Shown here: positions 1-8,600 of the stretch, one piece after another
Numbering within the stretch: position 1 is the stretch's first letter
How the letters are laid out: the number at the start of each line of letters is the position of its first letter
Assembly (NCBI RefSeq): GCF_003014755.1
Contig: NZ_PYAW01000001.1
Span: 1,302,001-1,366,000 of the forward strand
Length of the DNA: 64,000 nt
Source: Chitinophaga niastensis
GTDB lineage: Bacteria; Bacteroidota; Bacteroidia; Chitinophagales; Chitinophagaceae
Direction of reading: 5' to 3'
Translations under genes and position numbers: made by a program
Notes under the pieces: model-generated
The model's input: only the letters and a program-made list of their open reading frames with translations
The model's database searches: none
What the model was told of the DNA's origin: nothing

Positions 1-1909
1 CAGGGTCTTCGCTGGCAGCGAGGTGACTAAAGATAGATTGTACTTTCATTAATGGACTGGCGGTCAGCATCTGCGCCAGTTCTGCAATTTCACTTTTCAC
101 AAAACCCAGGCGATGCATGCCGGTATCCAGTTTAATATGGATCGGGAAATCTGTTTTACCCGCTGCGGTCACTTCTTCCAAAAACTGCAGTAATATCTGC
201 ATGGAATATATTTCCGGCTCAAGGTTCCAGTGAAGAATGGCGTCAAAACTGGCCGGTTCAGGGTTCATCACCATAATAGGCATGGTGATACCAGCTCTTC
301 TCAGCTCCACGCCTTCATCTGCATAAGCTACTGCCAGGTAATCTACACCATGGAACTGCAGCAGGTTCGCAATTTCAAAACTACCACTTCCATAAGAGAA
401 AGCCTTTACCATGGCCATTACCTTGGTATCGGGTTTTAAGAGCGACTGATACAGCTTTACATTATGCGCAATAGCTGTGAGATTGATTTCGAGGATGGTT
501 TGATGTGCTTTCTGCTCCAGCAGTTTGCCGATTCGTTCAAATTGAAATATGCGGGCACCCTTTACCAGTATGGTTTCATTCTGAAAATCATCTGCGTTGA
601 ACTGCTGAATATATTCATCTGTGGTATTAAAGAATTGTGTTTTTAATCCTTCAATTTGTTGAAAACATTTCTTTTCCCTGCTGATATTTTTACCAATAGC
701 CAATAGCCTGTTGATGCCTTTTTTCTGCAGGAGGTCCGCTACTTCTTCATATAAGGTAGCATCACTTTTACCACTCTGTAAGATATCACTGAGTATAACT
801 GTGCGGGTGGCGTGCTGCTGTTGTTGTTGCAGAAAATCCAGTGCAATGGTTAAGGAGCCCAGATCCAGGCTGTAACTGTCGTTGATGACAGAACAATTAT
901 TGATACCCTGCTTCAGTTCCAGTCGCATGGCAATGTTGCTCAGCTGATTCATGCGCTGTTGTATAACTGCCTGCTCCGTGCCCAGGTATAACATGAGCGC
1001 CCAGCAATGAATCGCATTTTCAATAGAGCCTTCATCCACAAACGGGATGTTGATATGCAGTGGTTCTTGTTTGTACAGGGCATCTATGCGGCTATGGTTA
1101 TCATTTTTATCAACACCGATGACGCGTAGATCAGCATCTGTTTTCCTGGACCATGAAAACAATTCCGGTCCGCCTTCCTGGTTTTCTTTTTTCCCTACCT
1201 GGCTGTGAAAGGCCAGCACACACTCATTCAGTGCCAGGTAATCTTTACAATAAATGAGGATATCACTCTTGGCAAATAATACGAGCTTCTCGTTGATCTT
1301 CTGCCTGATATTTAAAAAACCTTCACTATGAGCCTCACCGATATTGGTGAAAATGCCGATAGTAGGACGGATGATCTTTTCCAGGTTCACCATTTCACCT
1401 GGTTGTGAAATGCCGGCTTCAAAGATCGCCAGTTGGTGTTCCGGCTTCATTTGCCAAACAGATAAGGGTACACCTATCTGTGAGTTATAGCTTTTAGGAC
1501 TGCGTACAATGTTGTAATCCTTTTCCAGCAGCTGATACAGCCATTCTTTTACAATGGTTTTACCATTGCTGCCGGTTACCCCGATAACAGGTATGTGAAA
1601 CTGATGCCGGTGCGAAGCCACCAGCGCATGCAGGGCTTGCAACGTATCTTTTACCAGGATGAAATTGGCTTTTGGATATTTTTCGAGTGGTACAGGCTCA
1701 CTCACCACAAAATTGCTGACACCTTTGCGGTACAACTCTTCTATGTATTGATGCGCATTGCGCCGTGGGCTTACCAAAGATATGAACAACGATGTTTCCG
1801 GGAAGCTGAGCTTCCGGCTGTCCAATAAGAGATGGTCAATTTCAGTAAATCCGGTCTCTTGCAACAATTCCCCTTTCAAAGTCTTGTTGATACTTGCTGC
1901 GTTATACAC
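1..1909 (-). CDS. Bifunctional MurF-like ligase / alanine racemase (3' end outside window)
   Basis: Fusion typical of Bacteroidota. The N-terminal half is a Mur ligase (UDP-MurNAc-tripeptide:D-Ala-D-Ala ligase type) with P-loop GVTGSNGKT at residues 110-118. The C-terminal half begins near residue 470 (EINLTAIAHNV) and is a fold-III alanine racemase, with the PLP lysine in MVKAFSYGSG at about residue 502. It would supply D-alanine and add D-Ala-D-Ala in cytoplasmic peptidoglycan synthesis. The reading frame is open to base 1, so the racemase C-terminus with its catalytic tyrosine lies off the window. I chose the GTG at 1909 because the protein then starts as family members do (VYNAASINKTLKGEL); no ATG or clear ribosome site lies nearby. 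A separate MurF at 12054-13355 makes the ligase activity of this half less certain. Confidence 0.93.
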   Translation of the reverse strand, partial: MYNAASINKTLKGELLQETGFTEIDHLLLDSRKLSFPETSLFISLVSPRRNAHQYIEELYRKGVSNFVVSEPVPLEKYPKANFILVKDTLQALHALVASHRHQFHIPVIGVTGSNGKTIVKEWLYQLLEKDYNIVRSPKSYNSQIGVPLSVWQMKPEHQLAIFEAGISQPGEMVNLEKIIRPTIGIFTNIGEAHSEGFLNIRQKINEKLVLFAKSDILIYCKDYLALNECVLAFHSQVGKKENQEGGPELFSWSRKTDADLRVIGVDKNDNHSRIDALYKQEPLHINIPFVDEGSIENAIHCWALMLYLGTEQAVIQQRMNQLSNIAMRLELKQGINNCSVINDSYSLDLGSLTIALDFLQQQQQHATRTVILSDILQSGKSDATLYEEVADLLQKKGINRLLAIGKNISREKKCFQQIEGLKTQFFNTTDEYIQQFNADDFQNETILVKGARIFQFERIGKLLEQKAHQTILEINLTAIAHNVKLYQSLLKPDTKVMAMVKAFSYGSGSFEIANLLQFHGVDYLAVAYADEGVELRRAGITMPIMVMNPEPASFDAILHWNLEPEIYSMQILLQFLEEVTAAGKTDFPIHIKLDTGMHRLGFVKSEIAELAQMLTASPLMKVQSIFSHLAASEDP

Positions 1910-1966
1910 GTTTATCAGGTTTGAATAATCACTTAGCAGCTACAAAACATTGTTCTCAGCTGCTTT

Positions 1967-2920
1967 TTACTTCACTTCTGCTTCCGGTAATTCTTTTTTC
2001 TGATGGTAGAGGGAATAGAGGATAGAACCTCCAAGGCATAGCACAATTACGATTAATGATACATAAACCGGCATATGTATGGTATACATCTTCAAAAAAT
2101 ACTCAGCGAGCATTTTTAGTCCTATGAAAATAAGTACAATAGCAATACCCTGTGGCAGATAGGCAAATTTATCTACTGCACCCCTCAACAAAAAGAACAA
2201 GGACCTGAGTCCTAATACCGCAAATATGTTGGAGGTATACACCACCAGCGGTTGCTGTGATATGGCAAATACAGCCGGAATTGAATCCAGCGCGAATATA
2301 ATATCAGTAACAGCCAGCATCACCACTACTATTGATAACGTAGTGAGATACGTCTTATTATCTTTACGAATAACAAATCGCCCTTTTGGCTCTTCTGCCG
2401 TTACCCGCATATATTTGTTCATAAAACGATAGGCAACATTTTCTTCCGGGTTAAATGTATCATCTTCCTTTGCGGTAAACATTTTGTAACCGGTGTAGAT
2501 GAGAAAAGCCCCGAAAATGTATAATATCCACTCAAACTGACTGATCAGCGCCACGCCTATGGTGATAAAGATAGCCCTGAATATAATGGCCATCAGGATA
2601 CCAATCAGCAATACCCGGGCATAGTTTTCTTCTTTTACCTTGAAGAAGCCGAGGATGAGGATAAATACGAAAATATTGTCAATTGATAAAGACCATTCCA
2701 TGAGGTAAGCACTGAGATAGCTAACCGCCGTTACAGATCCTTCCCCATACCATAAAAATCCAAAAAAGAGCAGTGACAGTCCTACCCAAAAACAGGTTTG
2801 AAACAATGCCTTTCTGATAGAAATCTGTTCATTCTTTTTACTGAGCAAACCCAGGTCGAAAATCAGCGCCAGGACTATCACAATTCCAAAAATGAGATAT
2901 GTCAACTGGGTATGCTCCAT
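1967..2920 (-). CDS. TerC/Alx family integral membrane protein
   Basis: Polytopic inner-membrane protein of the TerC family, about 317 residues with roughly nine hydrophobic segments. Both family acidic motifs are present: EWSLSIDN at residues 75-82 and AVTDIIFALDSIPAV in the second half. The family is linked to manganese export and tellurite or pH stress; the substrate here cannot be read from sequence. The frame extends 16 residues upstream (to 2968), but that extension is charged and unlike the family, so I start at MEHTQLTYLIFG. It is followed at short distance by gldG on the same strand; I see no functional link. Confidence 0.9.
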   Translation of the reverse strand: MEHTQLTYLIFGIVIVLALIFDLGLLSKKNEQISIRKALFQTCFWVGLSLLFFGFLWYGEGSVTAVSYLSAYLMEWSLSIDNIFVFILILGFFKVKEENYARVLLIGILMAIIFRAIFITIGVALISQFEWILYIFGAFLIYTGYKMFTAKEDDTFNPEENVAYRFMNKYMRVTAEEPKGRFVIRKDNKTYLTTLSIVVVMLAVTDIIFALDSIPAVFAISQQPLVVYTSNIFAVLGLRSLFFLLRGAVDKFAYLPQGIAIVLIFIGLKMLAEYFLKMYTIHMPVYVSLIVIVLCLGGSILYSLYHQKKELPEAEVK

Positions 2921-3001
2921 TTCAACCAATTTTTTTTTATGAGGAGCAAAGATATGAAATTCGATCAAGGGTCCGTTGCAAACAAACCATTGAACCGCAA
3001 G

Positions 3002-4705
3002 CTATTCTGTAAATCTACGCTGGCGAACGAACTGGAAAACCATGGCAAACAGCAGTACCAGCCCTATTGGAACCAGGAAACAGATTACCTGCCATTTTGT
3101 TTTTTCTTGTTTTATTTTTTCTGCATCCAGCAAACGCAGCGTTAGTTCCTTGTTTCTTGCTTCCATCACACCATTATTACCGCTCAGGTATTCCAGGCAG
3201 TTAAGGAAAAATTCCTTATTGGCAAAGGCAAAACCCGGATTAAACTCATTAATACCCATCTGTAGCGGACCTTCCTTACGGGATACTGCGTTAGCGATCA
3301 GGTCGCCATCGCTCACCACAATCATCTTGTTGATGGTGTCTGTGGCGTCCTTGAAACGTTTGCCGGAAGCGCGTTGCAGGTTGGTCACTGCTTCGGGATC
3401 CTGACGGTTATGAAACAGCGAGGTAAAATGTCCTTCCAGCAAAACTGCTGCCGGCAGGAACTGTTGCCGGTATTCGCGGGGATTGGGTTGTGTTTTTACA
3501 GTTTCCCAGCTTACTTGTGCGGGGATCCTTATAGTACGACTGTTACGGGAAGATGTGAGCAGGATCGTTTTTTTGATTGCATCGTTTTTGATAGTGTCCA
3601 TAGAACTCACAAAACGACTCAGCACCATATCCAGATTTTTTACAATAGGATGTGCTTTGGTGGGCATCAGCAGCGGGAAATAAGGAAATGGCACCGGCTG
3701 TATCTGTGGCCGGTTGCCTACATTGCCCACCACCAGTGGTACTACATCACTTTGCATGTCCATGATCAGATCCTGGTTAATGCGCACCCCATAACGGAAC
3801 AGGATATCTTCCAGGTTCAGACCGCGATCAAATGCAAAAAAATCAGGATGTTGATGCAAACTATCCATGGATGCATTGGACTCGTCGATAAACCACAATA
3901 CTTTACCGCCATTCATCACGTATTGATCTATCTTTAGTTTATCCACATCGCTGAAAGCGCCTGCTGGCTTGGCAAAGAGGATCACATCAAAATCATGTGG
4001 AATATATGGCGTGGCTTGTAAGGTGAGTGTATCCAGTCCGTAATTGCTTTGTAAGGTATTGAGTGCGTCGTATACTTCTACACCTAATGATTCGCCGTGC
4101 CCCAGCATATAACCCACTAATGGTTTTTTATCTTCCACCAGTTTATGGATAGCATTGGCAAACTGATACTCCAGCAAGGCTTCTGAGTTATTCATAGTTT
4201 GCATCGGATCTTGCCCGCCCTGGTTTTTCAACAGGTTTACGCCTATTGTTTTGCCTTTATAATGTAGTAGTGCACCAGGGAAAATGAGTTTTTCCGCAAA
4301 ACCATCGTTGGCTTCCTGTTGTACTTTCATATTAAAAGGCATAATGCCTTGTGCGGTCAGTTCTCCCATGAACTTCATGCGTGCGGAATCTGTCATACCC
4401 TGACCCGGACTGATGAAAGTAAAGCGGAGATTTTGTTTGCCATATTCCCTGAACTCTTCCAGCAACTCGCTGGTAGCCTGAGCCAGCTGACGGAAGCTGG
4501 CGGGATAATCGCCTTTCAGGAAAACCTCAATTTCTACAGGGCTGTTCAGGGTACGCAGCATGTGCCGCGTATTTTCTGTCAGCGTATATCTTTTTTCTGA
4601 TGTCAGATCCCATCTGCCATGAAAGTGAGCAGCTGCTATGTTAATGCCCGTGAGTACCAGTATTACTGCTATTGCACGTTGTATATATTTTTTTCGTGTA
4701 GCCAT
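3002..4705 (-). CDS. gldG: Gliding motility ABC transporter auxiliary protein GldG
   Basis: 567 residues. One transmembrane helix lies near the N-terminus (about 9-30), followed by a long extracytoplasmic ABC_transp_aux-type domain and a second helix close to the C-terminus (VICFLVPIGLVLLFAMVF) before a basic tail. This architecture is that of GldG, which with permease GldF and ATPase GldA forms an ABC transporter tied to gliding motility in Bacteroidota. gldF lies immediately upstream on the same strand. No gldA is in the window, so the ATPase must be encoded elsewhere. The substrate of the complex is not known. Confidence 0.93.
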   Translation of the reverse strand: MATRKKYIQRAIAVILVLTGINIAAAHFHGRWDLTSEKRYTLTENTRHMLRTLNSPVEIEVFLKGDYPASFRQLAQATSELLEEFREYGKQNLRFTFISPGQGMTDSARMKFMGELTAQGIMPFNMKVQQEANDGFAEKLIFPGALLHYKGKTIGVNLLKNQGGQDPMQTMNNSEALLEYQFANAIHKLVEDKKPLVGYMLGHGESLGVEVYDALNTLQSNYGLDTLTLQATPYIPHDFDVILFAKPAGAFSDVDKLKIDQYVMNGGKVLWFIDESNASMDSLHQHPDFFAFDRGLNLEDILFRYGVRINQDLIMDMQSDVVPLVVGNVGNRPQIQPVPFPYFPLLMPTKAHPIVKNLDMVLSRFVSSMDTIKNDAIKKTILLTSSRNSRTIRIPAQVSWETVKTQPNPREYRQQFLPAAVLLEGHFTSLFHNRQDPEAVTNLQRASGKRFKDATDTINKMIVVSDGDLIANAVSRKEGPLQMGINEFNPGFAFANKEFFLNCLEYLSGNNGVMEARNKELTLRLLDAEKIKQEKTKWQVICFLVPIGLVLLFAMVFQFVRQRRFTE

Positions 4706-4820
4706 ATCATTTAGAGATGTGGTTATTTTCTTATTTTTTTAGGTAGATATTTTGCTTCCGGAACAGGTTTCTCATTAAAACAAAATAGCTGCATATCTGA
4801 ATAAAAAAAATGCCGGAATA

Positions 4821-5561
4821 TTATGCGTTTTGCCAGAGTTTTCTTTGCAGGGATAATTTAGTGAGATAGAGCATCAGTCCTATTATGCTGATGAAATAGA
4901 TCACATCACGACTATCAATCACACCGCGGCTGATAGATAGGTAGTGGAATTTAATGCCGGCCATTTGCAAATAATAATCTGCGCCGCCACTGAAAGCAGG
5001 TATTTTACTGATGGCATCAAAGCCATTATAAAATATAAAGCAGGTAAAAAGCGCAATCAAAAATGCGATCATGGCATTGGCAGTTAAAGAAGAAGCCCAG
5101 ATACCGATAGCTGTAAAAACTGCCCCCAGCAGGAATAAGCCGGTGTAGGAACCCAGTATACCGCCATTGTCCAACTGATGTGCATCTACACTCAACTGCC
5201 GGATAGCAAAATAATATATGATAGTAGGAAGCAATGAAATGGCTACAATGAGCAGGCTGCTCCAGAATTTCCCCATTACTATCTGCCACCCTGTAAGTGG
5301 TTTGGTGCTAAGTAATTCCATGGTGCCCGTTTTAAATTCGTCGGCAAAACAACGCATGGTAATTGCCGGAATCAGCAGGAGATAAATGAATGGCGCCAGA
5401 TTAAACAGCGGGTCAAGGTTAGCGTAACCGGTATCGAGCAGACTGGTATCCGGAAAAACAAAAAGCAATAATCCGTTTGCCAGCAAAAACAAAATGATGG
5501 CAACATAGCCTGTAATACTGCTGAAAAACTGGTTTATCTCTTTCTTAAAGATGGCAAGCAT
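4821..5561 (-). CDS. gldF: Gliding motility ABC transporter permease GldF
   Basis: ABC-2 type permease with six predicted membrane helices. Landmarks are the cytoplasmic start MLAIFKKEINQFFSS, the segment FVFPDTSLLDTGYANLDPLFNLAPF and the motif CFADEFKTGTMELLSTKPL. The frame is open to an ATG at 5618, adding 19 hydrophobic residues, but GldF proteins begin at the MLAIFKKE sequence, so I place the start at 5561 (246 residues). It lies directly upstream of gldG and downstream of iscU, separated from iscU by a heptamer inverted repeat at 5608-5680 that may end the iscSU transcript. Confidence 0.92.
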   Translation of the reverse strand: MLAIFKKEINQFFSSITGYVAIILFLLANGLLLFVFPDTSLLDTGYANLDPLFNLAPFIYLLLIPAITMRCFADEFKTGTMELLSTKPLTGWQIVMGKFWSSLLIVAISLLPTIIYYFAIRQLSVDAHQLDNGGILGSYTGLFLLGAVFTAIGIWASSLTANAMIAFLIALFTCFIFYNGFDAISKIPAFSGGADYYLQMAGIKFHYLSISRGVIDSRDVIYFISIIGLMLYLTKLSLQRKLWQNA

Positions 5562-5607
5562 GAACAGTGTTGTAAGGATTAGGATAAGTAAAGACACAAA
5601 TATATAA

Positions 5608-5680
5608 GCTTTTAGCAATTAGCGGTTAGCTGTTAGTCTTTTTATAATTGGACTAACAGTTTACCGCTAATTGCTGACAC
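5608..5680. repeat. Heptamer inverted repeat, family A (A1)
   Basis: The left arm carries TTAGCAA, TTAGCGG, TTAGCTG and TTAGTCT in a 7-base rhythm. The right arm is its imperfect reverse complement, around a short AT loop. The right edge touches the iscU stop codon at 5681; gldF begins 47 bases further on. Confidence 0.85.
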
Positions 5681-6097
5681 TTAATTATTGTGAGCTTCAA
5701 AGTGTAATAGTGCAAGGCCATTTTTCTGACGATAGTCATTAATGGCAGCCCTGATGGCCTCTTCGACCAGTACAGAGCAATGTAGTTTTACGGGAGGCAG
5801 GTTCAGTTCTTCCACAATATCCATATTATGGATTTGTATGGCTTCGTCGATGCTTTTACCTTTCAGCCATACAGTAGCCAAAGAAGAAGAGGCGATGGCA
5901 GAACCGCAACCAAATGTTTTGAACCTGGCATCTCTGATCAGCTGTGTAACAGGATCTACTTCTATCTGCAACCGCATCACATCGCCGTATTCAGGCGCCC
6001 CCACCAAACCGGTCCCCACGGTGGATTTGCTTTTGTCCAGCGTGCCCACATTTTTAGGATTGTTGTAATGGTCGAGTACTTTTTCTGAATAAGCCAT
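5681..6097 (-). CDS. iscU: Iron-sulfur cluster scaffold IscU with Tyr37 instead of Cys
   Basis: 138 residues, full length, and clearly IscU: MAYSEKVLDHYNNPKNVGTL at the start, FGCGSAIASSSLATVWLKG, then the LPPVK loop and HCS. The scaffold normally has three cluster-ligand cysteines (37, 63 and 106 in E. coli). Here the second and third are present (C64 and C107), but the first motif reads GAPEYGDVM where GAPACGDVM is usual, so position 37 is tyrosine; Asp39 is kept. I rechecked the bases: GCG CCT GAA TAC GGC GAT. iscS lies 18 bases upstream, so the two are surely co-transcribed. IscA, HscAB and ferredoxin are not in the window. Confidence 0.93.
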   Translation of the reverse strand: MAYSEKVLDHYNNPKNVGTLDKSKSTVGTGLVGAPEYGDVMRLQIEVDPVTQLIRDARFKTFGCGSAIASSSLATVWLKGKSIDEAIQIHNMDIVEELNLPPVKLHCSVLVEEAIRAAINDYRQKNGLALLHFEAHNN

Positions 6098-6115
6098 ATT
6101 TTTTTTAGGAATTTG

Positions 6116-7333
6116 CTAGTGGTGTTCCCATTCTATCGTATCCAAATCCACGCCGTCTTTAAACATCTCCCATAGCGGGCTCATGTCTCTTAATTTATTT
6201 ACGGTATCGGTTACACATTGGATAGTATAATCTATTTGTTCATCTGTAGTATAACGTCCCAGCCCAAAACGGATGGAAGAGTGAGCCAGGTCATCGCCCA
6301 GGCCCAGTGCCTTTAATACGTAGCTGGGCTCCAGCGAAGCGGAGGTACAGGCAGATCCGGAAGAAAGAGCTATGGTTTTATTGAAGCCCATCATCAGTCC
6401 TTCTCCTTCTACATATTTAAAAGAGATATTGGAGGTTTGTGGTAAACGATTTGTCGTAGAGCCGTTCACGTAGGATTCCTCCAGTTGCAACAAAGCCTTT
6501 TCCAGCCGGTCTCTCATGGGAGCGATACGTTTTGCATCTTCTTCCATTTCCAGCTGACACAATTCACAGGCTTTACCAAAGCCAACAATACCCGGTACAT
6601 TGAGGGTCCCGGAGCGCATGCCTCTTTCGTGGCCGCCGCCATCTATTTGTGCTGTTACTTTTACGCGGGGTGATTTGCGGCGTACATACAAAGCGCCAAC
6701 ACCTTTGGGGCCGTACATTTTATGGGCACTGAAAGCCATCAGGTCAATGCCATCTGCATTCACATCTACCGGAATTTTTCCTGCAGCCTGAGAGGCATCT
6801 GTCATTACCAGTACGCCATGTCTTTTTGCGATGGTACTGATTTCCCGTATAGGGTTGATCACACCAATTTCATTATTGGCGTACATAATAGCCACCAGTA
6901 TGGTTTGTGGCGTGATAGCCGCTTCCAGTTCTTTCAGGTCAATAGCACCTTCTTTATTTACTTTGAGATAAGTTACCAGTGCACCTTGCTTTTCCAGGTG
7001 TTTGCAGGTATCTAATACGGCTTTATGTTCTATTTCTGTGGTGATAATATGATTTCCTTTAGCAGCGTACATTTCATATACGCCTTTAATGGCCAGGTTA
7101 TCGGCTTCTGTGGCGCCTGAGGTAAAGATGATTTCTTTAGGATCTGCTCCAATCAGTTTAGCCACCTGCTCGCGGGCGTAATCTACGGCCTCCTCTGCTG
7201 CCCAACCAAATGGATGGCTGCGGCTGGCTGCATTACCATATACTTCTGTGAAGTATGGCAACATGGCTTCTACTACTCTGGGGTCGCAGGGCGTAGTGGC
7301 ATTATTATCCAGGTAAACAGGGAGTTTTAACAT
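6116..7333 (-). CDS. iscS: Cysteine desulfurase IscS
   Basis: 405 residues, the usual IscS length, taking the ATG at 7333 ([18 protein letters not shown]), which has an AGAGAG stretch just upstream; the frame continues 13 residues further without family similarity. It is a PLP-dependent fold-I enzyme that removes sulfur from cysteine and hands it to IscU. Key residues are visible: His103 in TTEIEHKAV, the PLP lysine at 205 in [10 protein letters not shown], and the mobile-loop cysteine 329 in [14 protein letters not shown]. So the donor looks intact even though the scaffold next to it has lost one cysteine. It probably also feeds tRNA thiolation and the molybdopterin pathway encoded further along. 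Confidence 0.95.
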   Translation of the reverse strand: MLKLPVYLDNNATTPCDPRVVEAMLPYFTEVYGNAASRSHPFGWAAEEAVDYAREQVAKLIGADPKEIIFTSGATEADNLAIKGVYEMYAAKGNHIITTEIEHKAVLDTCKHLEKQGALVTYLKVNKEGAIDLKELEAAITPQTILVAIMYANNEIGVINPIREISTIAKRHGVLVMTDASQAAGKIPVDVNADGIDLMAFSAHKMYGPKGVGALYVRRKSPRVKVTAQIDGGGHERGMRSGTLNVPGIVGFGKACELCQLEMEEDAKRIAPMRDRLEKALLQLEESYVNGSTTNRLPQTSNISFKYVEGEGLMMGFNKTIALSSGSACTSASLEPSYVLKALGLGDDLAHSSIRFGLGRYTTDEQIDYTIQCVTDTVNKLRDMSPLWEMFKDGVDLDTIEWEHH

Positions 7334-7465
7334 ATCTCTCTTTCTATTTATATTAAAATGGAAACAAAACAAATTTACGACATAAGTTCTATTTTTACCG
7401 GGTTAAGCTCATTGTAAAAAACTATACGGACATAGCATTTCTTATGGCCGGTTAAACGATTAAAC

Positions 7466-7867
7466 ATGCTCAAAGTAGAACATATTGGCATAGCAGTGAA
7501 CTCTTTATCTGTTTCCATTCCATTGTTTGAGAAATTATTGAACACGCCTTGTTATAAAACAGAGGGAGTTGAAAGCGAACAGGTACAAACCGCATTTTTC
7601 CAACAAGGCGATACCAAGATTGAATTATTGGAAGCCACAGGTCCGGGAAGTGCCATCGCAAAATTTCTGGATAAAAAGGGAGAAGGGATGCACCACATCG
7701 CTTTTGAAGTGGCGGATATTTATGCAGAAATGAAACGATTACAGTCGGAAGGCTTTGTTTTATTACAGGAAACCCCCAAAAAAGGTGCTGATAATAAATT
7801 GATTTGTTTCCTCCACCCAAAAAATACCAATGGTGTTTTGATTGAAATTTGTCAGGATATCAAGTAA
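7466..7867 (+). CDS. mce: Methylmalonyl-CoA epimerase
   Basis: 133 residues of the vicinal oxygen chelate (glyoxalase) superfamily. It starts MLKVEHIGIAV and has GEGMHHIAFEV at 73-82 and GVLIEIC near the end. His6, one of His76/His77, and Glu127 fit the metal ligands of methylmalonyl-CoA epimerase, which interconverts the (S) and (R) forms in propionate metabolism. It is transcribed away from iscS. Neither methylmalonyl-CoA mutase nor a carboxylase is nearby. An AT-rich hairpin with a T-run follows directly. Confidence 0.92.
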   Translation: MLKVEHIGIAVNSLSVSIPLFEKLLNTPCYKTEGVESEQVQTAFFQQGDTKIELLEATGPGSAIAKFLDKKGEGMHHIAFEVADIYAEMKRLQSEGFVLLQETPKKGADNKLICFLHPKNTNGVLIEICQDIK

Positions 7868-7869
7868 GC

Positions 7870-7911
7870 ATTTACTTACATATATTAAAAGTAAATAATA
7901 ATATTTTTTTT
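7870..7911 (+). terminator. Probable intrinsic terminator of mce
   Basis: Stem ATTTACTT (7870-7877) pairs with AAGTAAAT (7889-7896) and is followed closely by a run of eight T. The stem contains only AT-rich pairs, so it is weak, but it starts two bases after the mce stop codon. Confidence 0.55.
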
Positions 7912-7963
7912 AATTTTTTTTCCATTTTAGCAATCCAAAGGAAATAGGTATTCGTAAATAACT

Positions 7964-8137
7964 ATGGAACAGCCCGAAAAGCGGACAAAAAAAATGAAGC
8001 CCAAAATTATTTTACAAATTTTTGAACAAATACATTTTCCATTACGTTATCTCTATAATACATACACAAAACAAGAAAATACAGCACTCAAAATATTACA
8101 AAACTTAAATTTTATACTGTATACATTTAAGTTTTAA
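7964..8137 (+). CDS. Possible small protein of 57 residues (uncertain)
   Basis: An ATG-started frame of 58 codons lies in an otherwise empty AT-rich gap. The product begins MEQPEKRTKKMKPK, strongly basic, followed by a hydrophobic and aromatic stretch. A weak purine stretch (AAAGGAAAT) sits about 20 bases upstream and a good terminator lies 33 bases downstream at 8170-8204. I do not recognise the protein. In AT-rich DNA a frame this long can arise by chance, and the locus could equally be a short non-coding RNA ending at the terminator. Confidence 0.25.
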   Translation: MEQPEKRTKKMKPKIILQIFEQIHFPLRYLYNTYTKQENTALKILQNLNFILYTFKF

Positions 8138-8169
8138 CGATTACTCTAAAGTTGGCATAGGTTATGAAC

Positions 8170-8204
8170 ACCTGCGGGTTTTTTAGCTTGCAGGTCTTTT
8201 TTTT
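8170..8204 (+). terminator. Intrinsic terminator in the mce-receptor gap
   Basis: Stem ACCTGC (8170-8175) pairs with GCAGGT (8190-8195) across a 14-base loop, with eight T from 8197. It is too far from mce (300 bases) to be its obvious terminator, which is why the interval 7912-8169 may hold a short transcript. Confidence 0.6.
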
Positions 8205-8330
8205 GCGCTGCTTTCTTCGGTAAAAAGGGAATAATCTTCAAAACATTTTCGGGGGAGTTACTACATCTGGATGGTACAGGCTACTATTCTTTTTTGTATT
8301 AACGCGGTGGATATTGGATAAATTGTCCGG

Positions 8331-8600
8331 AACTGTGATTTTTATGATTTGTATGATGATCCTGATGTGTGGAGATATAAGCGGAGATTGTCTGAACCAG
8401 GATTAAGGGATTGACTGGATTACCCTGATGGGTGTTATGTTGTTTGATATTTAAGTTTATTATATAAAAAGAGAAAGCCCGGATTATCCGGACTTTCTCT
8501 TTTTTATTTTTCTGATATCATGATAGGTAAAATTAAGCATCAGCATTCGCTCATATCTCCGCGCATCAGGATCATCATACAAATCATAAAAATCACAGTT
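8331..8600. repeat. Nonamer inverted repeat, family B (B6), long form
   Basis: Arms of about 54 bases at 8331-8384 and 8547-8600 are near-perfect reverse complements. Each reads as TGATTTTTA, TGATTTGTA and TGATGATCC, close to a 9-base period. A second set of GATT words (8398-8432) and a hairpin terminator lie in the interior. The right arm ends at the base before the receptor stop codon at 8601. Confidence 0.85.
8466..8510. terminator. Bidirectional hairpin terminator inside element B6
   Basis: Long stem with AGAAAGCCCGGAT on the left and ATCCGGACTTTCT on the right, one C-A mismatch, flanked by A5 on one side and T-rich sequence on the other. It can act on both strands. It would stop the receptor transcript coming from the right and anything still running from the left. 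Confidence 0.75.

Noticed and set aside
230..646. Forward frames opposite murF-alr
   Set aside because: They are shadows of the minus-strand gene, whose protein matches alanine racemase; similar shadow frames across the window were discarded for the same reason.
5562..5618. Nineteen-residue hydrophobic N-terminal extension of GldF
   Set aside because: The frame is open to an ATG at 5618, but GldF proteins begin at MLAIFKKE and the extension borders a non-coding repeat, so I treat it as untranslated.
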